Positions 33,074 to 40,446 of a DNA stretch of 64,000 nucleotides are shown one piece after another. The notes beneath the pieces are model-generated. The model searched no databases, was not told the origin of the DNA, and worked only from the letters and a program-made list of their open reading frames with translations. The position numbers were made by a program, and so were the translations under genes. Location: assembly GCF_947166265.1 (NCBI RefSeq), contig NZ_CAMVDO010000011.1, positions 1 through 64,000 of the forward strand, read 5' to 3'. Source of the stretch: an uncultured Fibrobacter sp. Its GTDB lineage: Bacteria > Fibrobacterota > Fibrobacteria > Fibrobacterales > Fibrobacteraceae. How positions within the stretch are numbered: position 1 is the stretch's first letter; the number at the start of each line of letters is the position of its first letter.

Positions 33074-35368
33074 TTACTGCTTAATTTTGAGACGCTGACC
33101 GGCCTTGATTTTCGTATCTTTAAGGTCGTTCCACTTGACAATATCTTCTATCGTCACCTTGTACTGACGGGCGATATCCCAGAGACCTTCGCCCTTCTTT
33201 ACGGTATGCACCTTGGTTTCCGCTTCGGGTTCGCCACTTACCTTGAGGCGCTGCCCCACATCGATATTCGTGTTCTTCCCCATATTGTTCAGGCTCTGGA
33301 TTTTGGCAACAGTCGTTCCAAACTTTCTGGCGATGACGCTCAAGTTGTCGCCCGCCTGAACCACATACACAGACACCTTTTCAGAGTTTCCCTTCGAGAC
33401 ACTGGCCGCCTTCGGACGCGACTCAACCTTCACACTCTTCACGGCGGGCTTACGAACGTATTCAGGAATGACGAGGGAATCCCCCACCATCAGGCGACGG
33501 GTAAAGCCCTGGTTCGCCTGCATAAGCAAGATAACGGGAACATCATACGCTTTCGCAATGGCTGCGTAGGTGTCCCCTTCCTTTGTCACGTACTTTTCGC
33601 CTTTCGCAAGTTTGGGGCGGCTGATTTCTTCGGCAGGTTTCAATTCCGGTTTCGAGACAAACAACGTATCGCCCGCACTTACAAAGGCAGCCGCATCCAG
33701 GGAATTCCAAATCCGTAGCGATTCCTGAGACACACCGAACTTGCGCGCAATCGAGGCCAGGTTATCACTCAGCTGGACAACATAGATGCGCACCTTTTCC
33801 GGCTTCTTAGAGCCACTTGATTTTGGTTTCGGAGTCACCTTGACTGGGATCAGAAGCGACTGGCCGGCCCGAATTCTAGAGCCCTTCATATCGTTCGCCT
33901 GTTGCAGTTCAGAAACCTTGATTCCATACTGCCTTGCAATAATGCCGAGGCTTTCCCCCTTGCGGACCTTGTGGTGTAGCCAGCTCGAGAAATTATTCTT
34001 TTCCATCTTGTCATAGCCTTCGACAAAAGCGGCACGGGTCCCTACGGGCAAACGCAAAAGATACGATTCCCTATTTGGCGGAGTACACCACTTGACTAGC
34101 TCCATATTGAGGCTCCGGAGAGTATCTTCCTTGACATCTAGGAGTTTAGCGACTTCTTCGAGCGGAAAAGAATCAAAGACCGTCACCGTGTCAAAATCAG
34201 GGCGATAAGTCTTTTCAACCGACATTTCGTACTGGTCCGGATAATGCCCTATAACCATCGCCGCCAAAATTCGGGGAACATAGCGCATCGTTTCCTTGGG
34301 AAGCTCCAGTTCCCAGTAAGACACCGGAAGCGTTGAATCGCGACTTGAATCCGCCTGCATTTCGCGGACAAGCCTACGTACGCGGCCTTCGCCACAGTTG
34401 TAGGCAGCCATCGCCAAAAGCCAGTCCCCAAATTCGTTATGCAGGCGCTTTAAGTACTTAAGGGCAGCCATCGTCGCCATTTCAGGATTGCGGCGCATAT
34501 CCACCCAGTAATCCACTTCAAGACCGTAACGCTTGCCCGTTTCGGGAATGAACTGCCACATCCCCGAAGCCTTCGCACGGCTGTAAGCCTTCAACTTGAA
34601 TCCCGATTCCACCAAGGCAAGGTAAATCAGGTCACGGGGCATATTAGCAGAATCCAGCTGCGCATAGACCAAGGAATCGTACGCCGTTTTTCGGTTTAGC
34701 GATCCCGACATAAAACTACGCGCCGCATTGGTCATGTAGTAGATTTCTTGCAGCACACGGTCGTTAAAGACAACGGGCAACGAGAACTGCGAAACATCCA
34801 GCGTATCCAGGAAACTTTCAATCACTTGCAGGGCTGCGCTATCCGCCTCGCTTTCATCGAGGGCGTCCACCCCTTCGATCGAAACCTCGTTCCGCACAAA
34901 ATTTTCGGCATTTTCACCGAGATCCGCTACATTCGGGTACACCTCATCCAAGGCACGAACAATGCGTAACGGCATCGACACCCGGTAAAGGGAATCCTCG
35001 CTTTCACTCACATTTTTGTAGGTCGAATCAAACTTTTCGGCAACGAGCTGACGCAGGGATTCATCCAGATAATGCCTCGCCAAGAGCCATTCCTGATTGT
35101 CCATCGCCTGCAACGCATACTGATAATAGGTCCAGGAAGGGCGAATCGACAGAGAATCCGAAATTTTTTCTTTCAACGCATTTTCAGCAAACGAAACGGA
35201 ATCCTGTTCCACAACGGCGGGAGCGACAACGGGAGCAACCTCCACAGGCTTGCTTGCGCAACCGACAAAGTTCAAAACCAGGGCGACCAGGCAAAGGACT
35301 TTTACGGCAAGGCCCCTGCGATAACGGTGCGGGACTTCATCCAAACACTTTCTACCAAAAAATTCCAT
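33074..35368 (-). CDS. mltD: Membrane-bound lytic transglycosylase D with five LysM modules
   Basis: This 764-residue lipoprotein (lipobox FVGC) cleaves peptidoglycan between MurNAc and GlcNAc. The GH23 lysozyme-like domain is around residues 245-360. The catalytic Glu is in LALVESGFKLKAYS, followed by KASGMWQFIPETGKRYGL and AMAAYNCGEGRV. Five LysM repeats follow (near 465, 530, 595, 665 and 720; for example VRKGESLGIIARQYGI and VKKGEGLWDIARQYKV), more than the usual two or three. An acidic N-terminal stretch of about 200 residues precedes the catalytic domain. It starts 6 bases after a small membrane protein gene. Confidence 0.93.
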   Translation of the reverse strand: MEFFGRKCLDEVPHRYRRGLAVKVLCLVALVLNFVGCASKPVEVAPVVAPAVVEQDSVSFAENALKEKISDSLSIRPSWTYYQYALQAMDNQEWLLARHYLDESLRQLVAEKFDSTYKNVSESEDSLYRVSMPLRIVRALDEVYPNVADLGENAENFVRNEVSIEGVDALDESEADSAALQVIESFLDTLDVSQFSLPVVFNDRVLQEIYYMTNAARSFMSGSLNRKTAYDSLVYAQLDSANMPRDLIYLALVESGFKLKAYSRAKASGMWQFIPETGKRYGLEVDYWVDMRRNPEMATMAALKYLKRLHNEFGDWLLAMAAYNCGEGRVRRLVREMQADSSRDSTLPVSYWELELPKETMRYVPRILAAMVIGHYPDQYEMSVEKTYRPDFDTVTVFDSFPLEEVAKLLDVKEDTLRSLNMELVKWCTPPNRESYLLRLPVGTRAAFVEGYDKMEKNNFSSWLHHKVRKGESLGIIARQYGIKVSELQQANDMKGSRIRAGQSLLIPVKVTPKPKSSGSKKPEKVRIYVVQLSDNLASIARKFGVSQESLRIWNSLDAAAFVSAGDTLFVSKPELKPAEEISRPKLAKGEKYVTKEGDTYAAIAKAYDVPVILLMQANQGFTRRLMVGDSLVIPEYVRKPAVKSVKVESRPKAASVSKGNSEKVSVYVVQAGDNLSVIARKFGTTVAKIQSLNNMGKNTNIDVGQRLKVSGEPEAETKVHTVKKGEGLWDIARQYKVTIEDIVKWNDLKDTKIKAGQRLKIKQ

Positions 35369-35374
35369 TATAGA

Positions 35375-35533
35375 CTAGTTTCCGACAACGCGCTCTACAC
35401 CAAACCAAATGACACCCGCCAAAATAAAGGCAGCAATCATCTGCAAGATAATGATGACCCGATTGATCCGGTAAGCCTTTTGCGTTTTGCGGTGCCAGGA
35501 CGGCAATTCCTGTTTTTCGTTCGATTCGTTCAT
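35375..35533 (-). CDS. Small single-pass membrane protein (52 residues)
   Basis: An open frame too short for the usual cut-off runs from ATG 35533 to TAG 35375. It encodes a polar start with a Lys/Arg-rich patch (WHRKTQKAYRINR), then one hydrophobic segment (VIIILQMIAAFILAGVIWFGV) and a short tail. Positive residues on the N-terminal side predict a cytoplasmic N terminus. TATATT lies 8 nt before the ATG, in the same arrangement as other genes here without a Shine-Dalgarno site. It ends 6 bases before mltD, so both are probably on one transcript, and mltD has no other obvious promoter. Function unknown. Confidence 0.7.
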   Translation of the reverse strand: MNESNEKQELPSWHRKTQKAYRINRVIIILQMIAAFILAGVIWFGVERVVGN

Positions 35534-35544
35534 TGCGGGAAAAT

Positions 35545-35593
35545 ATAGTAATTAGTAGACAGTGGTTAGGTTACAGGTGTCAGGAGGCAGATT
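35545..35593. repeat. Degenerate heptanucleotide array, 7 units
   Basis: Seven successive 7-bp units all carry AG at positions 3-4: ATAGTAA, TTAGTAG, ACAGTGG, TTAGGTT, ACAGGTG, TCAGGAG and GCAGATT. The first unit overlaps the -10 box of the minus-strand gene at 35533, and the last abuts the promoter of the plus-strand gene at 35614. Confidence 0.75.
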
Positions 35594-35600
35594 ACTATAT

Positions 35601-35606
35601 TATATT
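35601..35606 (+). promoter_or_regulatory. -10 box 7 nt before an ATG
   Basis: TATATT is followed by 7 bases and the ATG at 35614. No Shine-Dalgarno site is present, so the transcript may be leaderless. Confidence 0.5.
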
Positions 35607-35613
35607 TCTGTAT

Positions 35614-37743
35614 ATGAAAAAGTTGTTTGCCGCTTTAAGTCTACTCTCTATTTCCGCCTTTGCGCAGGTGGGAATCGTGCACTCGACGAGCGGCATCCAT
35701 GTTCCGTCGGCAAACACACTCCCCCAGGGGCATCTTTTTGTTTCAGGGGCATTTGAAATGGTTAGCGACGGACAGGCCCTAAGTATGGAAGGCCATTACG
35801 TCGACGAAGACGCAGGCAAAGTCCAACTCGACAAGAACACCCCTTCCAATGACGAGAACCTATTCCTTTCCTTCGGGCTTCTCGACAATTTCGAAATGGG
35901 CTTTACGCTACCGTTCCACTACGACGGTGAAATCCGGGGACACAACCTCAAGGGCCTTGCGCTCGGCGACCTCCAGATGATGGCAAAGGCAAACATTCCC
36001 ATCAACGACTGGTTTCACCTTGGTTTAAGTGGCGAAATTTTCATTCCCACAGGCTCCAAGGAAAAAGGCTTTCGCACCAGGCACCGCTGGTACACAGCAA
36101 CCAACGGAGACGCCTACGCCTATACGGCAAACACCTTAGCCGCCGAAGGAAACCTGCACCTGTCTATAGATATTCTGAATTACGCAACGTTCAATGGCTA
36201 TAGCGGAATTCTCAAGACCATCGAAGACAACAAGAATTTCTTGCTTTGGGGTGCCGGATTCGAAATATTCCCAGAGATGAGACTAACAGTCATCCTTGAA
36301 GCCTCCGGTGAATACCCCTTGCATACGACACATGCTCACAACGATTTCTTGAACAGCCCTTTCCGAATGACCCCCGGATTAAAAATTCACCTGCCCTACG
36401 AAAGCGCCCTCACCATTTCGGGCGACATCGGGCTTGGCTACTTCACCGACAAAAAGACCGAAGACGGCCTCCCTGTAACGCTCCAGTCCACCGATCCGCC
36501 CATTCAGTATACGCAATACGGCTCTCCCGATTTGACTATAGCCATTACCTTCAGCAAGGTATTCGACTTTAGCTGGAATGACGAGGACCATGATGGCGTC
36601 ATCGACCGAAAAGACATGTGCCCGAGTACCGCAAAAGGTCTCAAGGTGAACGAACGCGGATGCCCTGTAGACGAAGACCAGGACGGAGTCCTGAACATCG
36701 TAGACTTATGCCCAGGAACCCCATTCGGGCTTACCGTGGACTACAACGGCTGTCCCCTCGATTCCGACCACGACGGCGTACCCGACTACCTTGAAAAATG
36801 TCACGGCACCCCCAAAGGCTTTGCGGTAGACTCCACCGGATGTACACTCGATACCGACGGTGACGGCATTGACGACAACAACGACAAGTGCGCAAATACG
36901 CCCAGAACAGAAAGGGTCGGTCAAGACGGTTGCCCCCTGGATCAGGATCACGATGGTGTTCCTAACGCAACAGACCTGTGCCCCAACACCCCCGAAGGAA
37001 TTTCCGTAGACAAGTCAGGATGTCCGCTAGACTTTGACGGAGACGGCATTCCCGACGAACTAGACAAGTGCCCCAACACCATTCTTGGAGAAAAGGTGGA
37101 CCCGTGGGGCTGCCCCATCGACAGCGACATGGACGGTGTTCCCGACGCCAAAGACCAGTGTGACGAAACCCCGCTTGGCGCCACCGTAAACGCGCAAGGA
37201 TGCCGCATAGACCTGGATGGAGACGGCGTATTCGATGAAAACGACAAATGCCCAGGAACCCCCGAAGGCGCTCCGATCGATAGCCTCGGCTGCCCCCTGG
37301 ATTCTGACATGGACGGTGTTGCAGACTGGATGGACCAATGCCCGGGAACACTCCCCAATGCAGCCATCAACACGCATGGTTGCCCCATCAACACCAAGCT
37401 CAACTATAATTACATTGCCCGACGCATTCGCTTTAAGGGGGCGGACTCCACCCTGCTCAATTCTAGCTACACCGCGCTAAACGACATCGTCTACATGATG
37501 CGCCAGCACCCCATGACACTTGAAATCCAGTGTAGCGCAAGCGACATTTCATCGGAAAATGCAGAACAGGTGGCAATCGAGAGAGCTGAAGTCATATACA
37601 ACTACCTTGTAAAAAAGGGAATCGACGAAAAGCGCCTCAAGTACAGTGGATTCGCAAAAAAGCTTCCGCCGACACTTACTCAGAAAAAAGGCAGCACCGA
37701 CATTGTGCGCCTAATTCCCGCAATAGAAATAAAGAAAGACTAA
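35614..37743 (+). CDS. OmpA-like protein with nine thrombospondin-type-3 repeats
   Basis: This 709-residue protein has a signal peptide (MKKLFAALSLLSISAFA). Residues about 20-310 form a predicted beta-barrel. Residues about 315-600 contain nine calcium-binding type-3 repeats of the pattern DxDxDGVxD...CPxTPxG...GCP, for example DEDHDGVIDRKDMCP and DSDMDGVADWMDQCP. Residues about 605-709 form an OmpA-like peptidoglycan-binding domain, beginning RIRFKGADSTLLNSS and including the ERAEVIYNYLVKKGI block. It should tie the outer membrane to the cell wall. The ATG at 35614 is chosen because it starts the signal peptide; the frame is open further upstream without coding character. Confidence 0.9.
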   Translation: MKKLFAALSLLSISAFAQVGIVHSTSGIHVPSANTLPQGHLFVSGAFEMVSDGQALSMEGHYVDEDAGKVQLDKNTPSNDENLFLSFGLLDNFEMGFTLPFHYDGEIRGHNLKGLALGDLQMMAKANIPINDWFHLGLSGEIFIPTGSKEKGFRTRHRWYTATNGDAYAYTANTLAAEGNLHLSIDILNYATFNGYSGILKTIEDNKNFLLWGAGFEIFPEMRLTVILEASGEYPLHTTHAHNDFLNSPFRMTPGLKIHLPYESALTISGDIGLGYFTDKKTEDGLPVTLQSTDPPIQYTQYGSPDLTIAITFSKVFDFSWNDEDHDGVIDRKDMCPSTAKGLKVNERGCPVDEDQDGVLNIVDLCPGTPFGLTVDYNGCPLDSDHDGVPDYLEKCHGTPKGFAVDSTGCTLDTDGDGIDDNNDKCANTPRTERVGQDGCPLDQDHDGVPNATDLCPNTPEGISVDKSGCPLDFDGDGIPDELDKCPNTILGEKVDPWGCPIDSDMDGVPDAKDQCDETPLGATVNAQGCRIDLDGDGVFDENDKCPGTPEGAPIDSLGCPLDSDMDGVADWMDQCPGTLPNAAINTHGCPINTKLNYNYIARRIRFKGADSTLLNSSYTALNDIVYMMRQHPMTLEIQCSASDISSENAEQVAIERAEVIYNYLVKKGIDEKRLKYSGFAKKLPPTLTQKKGSTDIVRLIPAIEIKKD

Positions 37744-37820
37744 TCTGCTATTCGTTTTTTCTATATTTGACACCCATTCTTATCGCGGAACAGCACCGCA
37801 AAAACAAAAAAGGATTTTCC

Positions 37821-38420
37821 ATGAAGATTGCCGACAAGACCGTTGTCCAAATGCACTACACCCTGACCTCCGACGAAGGAAAAGTCATCGACTCCTCCGA
37901 AGGTCGCGAACCGCTGCAATACATCCAGGGCGCACACATGATTGTTGTCGGACTGGAAAAGGCCATGGTCGGCCACAACGTGGGCGACAAGTTTGACGTC
38001 AAGGTGATTCCGTCCGAAGGCTACGGCGAATACGACGAATCGATGACGCAGGAAGTTCCATTGGACGTTTTCCAGGGAGTCGAAAAGGTCGAAGCAGGCA
38101 TGATGTTCTACGCCAATACGCCCGCAGGCCCGATGCCGATTCGCGTGAAGAGCGTTTCCGAAAAGACTGCAGTCATTGACGCAAACCACGAACTCGCCGG
38201 TCAAAATCTGAACTTTGCGATTGAAGTTGTTTCCGTTCGCGAAGCTACCGAAGAAGAACTGAATCCCGGACACCACTGCTGCTGTGGCGGCAAGGGCGAA
38301 GGCGAATGCAAGTGCGGTGAAGAAGACCACGAATGCGAATGCGGTGGCCAGGGCAAAAAGGAAAACTGCGATGGAAATGGTGGCTGCGGCTGCCCCAACC
38401 ACGATAAGCATCACGGCTAA
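37821..38420 (+). CDS. slyD: FKBP-type prolyl isomerase SlyD with Cys/His-rich tail
   Basis: This 199-residue protein is a SlyD-type peptidyl-prolyl isomerase and chaperone. The FKBP core (VQMHYTLTSDEGKVIDSS, then QGAHMIVVGLEKAMVG) is split by an insert-in-flap domain (about 70-125). The last 50 residues form a metal-binding tail with many Cys and His (CCCGG, CKCG, CECGG, CGCPNHDKHHG), which in SlyD proteins delivers nickel to hydrogenase. AAGGA lies 7 nt before the ATG. A strong hairpin lies downstream. Confidence 0.93.
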   Translation: MKIADKTVVQMHYTLTSDEGKVIDSSEGREPLQYIQGAHMIVVGLEKAMVGHNVGDKFDVKVIPSEGYGEYDESMTQEVPLDVFQGVEKVEAGMMFYANTPAGPMPIRVKSVSEKTAVIDANHELAGQNLNFAIEVVSVREATEEELNPGHHCCCGGKGEGECKCGEEDHECECGGQGKKENCDGNGGCGCPNHDKHHG

Positions 38421-38449
38421 TTTCGATTTTTAATTTGTTTCAACTTACA

Positions 38450-38468
38450 GGCACCGCTTCGCGGTGCC
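38450..38468 (+). terminator. Hairpin after slyD
   Basis: A perfect 8-bp stem (GGCACCGC with GCGGTGCC, loop TTC) lies 30 bases past the stop. Only ATTGCTTT follows, so the T tract is weak. Confidence 0.6.
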
Positions 38469-38533
38469 ATTGCTTTACTATAGGACATGCTTTGTTTTGT
38501 GGCATCAATGCGTTATAAAAAAGACTAACTCGT

Positions 38534-38787
38534 AAGGCGAGCGAAGCAGCAATGCTTGCATTGCCATTTCCGAGCCGTAGAATTGGCTTTATTTACACGC
38601 CATCAGCCGAATTAAATAAAGACCGGTTCCCAAGGCGAGAGATGCGTCGATGCTTGCATCGACATATCCGAGCCGCTGAATTGGCTTTATTTACACGCCA
38701 TCAGCCGAATTAAATAAAGACCGGTTCCCAAGGCGAGAGATGCGTCGATGCTTGCATCGACATATCCGAGCCGCTGAACCGGCTTTT
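38534..38787. repeat. Tandem 98-bp repeat, 2.6 copies, with internal hairpins
   Basis: Copies start at 38534, 38632 and 38730 (each at AAGGCGAG); the third is cut at 38787. Copies two and three are identical over 50 bases. Each copy has a short hairpin with loop TT: GCAATGCTTGCATTGC in copy one, GTCGATGCTTGCATCGAC in the others. Both arms of the stem differ together, so pairing is kept. A second stem (CTTTATTT with AAATAAAG) encloses the CACGCCATCAGCC block. Confidence 0.93.
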
Positions 38788-38816
38788 CTTTTGTCCCTAA
38801 AGGGACAAAAGAAAAG
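38783..38816. terminator. 34-bp palindrome, 16-bp perfect stem
   Basis: CTTTTCTTTTGTCCCT pairs without error with AGGGACAAAAGAAAAG across a 2-base loop (AA). It lies at the end of the tandem repeat and may terminate both converging transcripts. Confidence 0.6.
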
Positions 38817-38842
38817 AAAGGGCTCCCTTGCGGGAACCCTTT
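38817..38842. terminator. Second hairpin next to the palindrome
   Basis: AAAGGG-C-TCCC pairs with GGGA-A-CCCTTT (one mismatch, loop TTGC). No long T run follows. Confidence 0.45.
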
Positions 38843-39041
38843 CCTAAGAAGGAGAAAATATGAATCGGTATGTGGAACCTTGAACCTACCAGGAGGGGAG
38901 CAATGATAGTGTCGTTTCAGGATTTACCCTTCTACCGTTTCACAATTACAAATATACCCTTTTATTTTCGATCCGGAACTACCAAATTACTTATTTTCCT
39001 AATCCGTTTCAATTACATTCTCGCACAAAGTAACTAGATGT

Positions 39042-40340
39042 TTACTCTTCGCGAAAAATAATCTTACATTTCGGAACAAAGCGGAATCCACCGCGGCGAT
39101 GGCGTTCGATTTCGAAGAATCTCTTTACGCCTTCAGACGGATGTTCCGGGTCATCGGATCCGTTGATGTGAGCAATGACGCGGTTCAAGCGGCTTTCAAA
39201 ATTCGGACGCAGCGGGTCCATGCAAATCGAGGAGTCACGCTTGAATTCACGGTTCTCGAATTCTTCACGGCCCGTGGCGCTGTATTCACGCAACAGGTTA
39301 CGAAGAATACGGGCAGGCACGTTACGCATCAGGTGCTTGTTGTTCACAGAAATAGAATCGTCGCTCTTGTAGTAGATGACCGTCACGGAGTCGTTCATCG
39401 CTTCGAGCAACTGTTCCTGAGCCTTCTGGATGGGTTCCCAGGAATCGAATTCCTGCTTCACCACAGCGCTCATCAACTTGTTGAACGGTTCCGGAGCGAC
39501 AACGTTTGCCTTGTAATCAAAGTAGACCACGCTTGCCGGTGCGCCGTAATAGCAGCCCTTATGAATCAGGACCGCGCCCACCTTTTCGTCGATGACATCT
39601 TCGGTAGCACGGATACAAGCCATCTTCTTTTCGGCTTCAAATTCCCATTCAAGACCGTATTCTTCAAGGCAATCGCCGAACGTCATATACTTACCGACCT
39701 GGCGACCGTTCACGTAAACGCAACCATCATCGCGGACTTCGGCCGGCACTCGGTTTTCAAGAGCTTCGACAAAAGACGTCTGGGAAGCCTTGTATTCAAT
39801 CAGTTCATACGGCGGAGTGTTCAAAAGAATCGTGCCGATCTGCACCAGGCCGTTGAACCACCGCATCGGGTTCGTGATGAGCATACCCGGAGAATCGAAA
39901 CGATAAGAGAAATATTCCTTGCGGAAGCCATCCACCAGGTCACGACGGAGGAACTTCGAATTCGTAAGGAGCGGGTAACGCTTCGGGATAATGTCGAGGC
40001 AGAGCTGACGGACATCCTCGGTCGCATAGAACTGCGAAACGTAAGGCAGATAAGAGCGAAGCACGCTACGAGCAGGAACAGCCTCGAACGAGGCACAGCG
40101 GTCTATAATGCGCTGCACGAAAGCATCCGGATTTTCGCCCCTTTCGTACAGCCAGTTCACCACGTTGTTCATCATCAACCTGTGGATGCCCTCGTCAACA
40201 AAAGAATCCTCAAAGTAGATGTCGTTCAACACCTTGACATTAAAGCGAGAATCCCGCTTGATAAGGGTAAGGATGTCCTTAACCGGATAAGAGATAAGCA
40301 ACTCAATGTGAGTCAACTGCAGGAAGAGATTTGAAAGCAC
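39042..40340 (-). CDS. Unknown protein, possible winged-helix C-terminal domain
   Basis: This protein of about 432 residues is soluble, with no signal peptide or membrane segment. I do not recognise the family. The first 190 residues are helical. The last 80 residues (RNLLREYSATGREEFENREFKRD...FVPKCKIIFREE) loosely resemble a winged-helix or regulator-like module, which is weak evidence. The start is most likely the GTG at 40340, since GAGG lies 6 nt upstream; a longer frame to 40379 has no ribosome site. The same GAGGTATAAA leader precedes the gene at 61210. It is convergent with slyD. Confidence 0.55.
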   Translation of the reverse strand: MLSNLFLQLTHIELLISYPVKDILTLIKRDSRFNVKVLNDIYFEDSFVDEGIHRLMMNNVVNWLYERGENPDAFVQRIIDRCASFEAVPARSVLRSYLPYVSQFYATEDVRQLCLDIIPKRYPLLTNSKFLRRDLVDGFRKEYFSYRFDSPGMLITNPMRWFNGLVQIGTILLNTPPYELIEYKASQTSFVEALENRVPAEVRDDGCVYVNGRQVGKYMTFGDCLEEYGLEWEFEAEKKMACIRATEDVIDEKVGAVLIHKGCYYGAPASVVYFDYKANVVAPEPFNKLMSAVVKQEFDSWEPIQKAQEQLLEAMNDSVTVIYYKSDDSISVNNKHLMRNVPARILRNLLREYSATGREEFENREFKRDSSICMDPLRPNFESRLNRVIAHINGSDDPEHPSEGVKRFFEIERHRRGGFRFVPKCKIIFREE

Positions 40341-40434
40341 TTTATACCTCACTCTTTTGAATGATACCAAAAATACCACTCAGCCATTTGTCTTCTTAAT
40401 TTAGCAAAAAATACGAAATATTCGTTCAAAAGGC

Positions 40435-40440
40435 TATATT
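40435..40440 (+). promoter_or_regulatory. -10 box 6 nt before the mutL start
   Basis: TATATT is followed by TGGGCT and the ATG at 40447, with no Shine-Dalgarno site. Transcription would start at or next to the start codon. Confidence 0.5.
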
Positions 40441-40446
40441 TGGGCT

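Larger units (their letters stand above)
38421..39041. other. 621-bp intergenic region between convergent genes
   Basis: Two convergent genes flank it. From left to right it holds the slyD hairpin, the 98-bp tandem repeats, a 16-bp-stem palindrome and one more hairpin. The last 190 bases (38850-39041) are AT-rich with no signal I recognise. Confidence 0.7.

Noticed and set aside
38534-38787. CRISPR-like array
   Set aside because: The unit is 98 bp with no variable spacers; copies are nearly identical throughout, and no cas gene is nearby.
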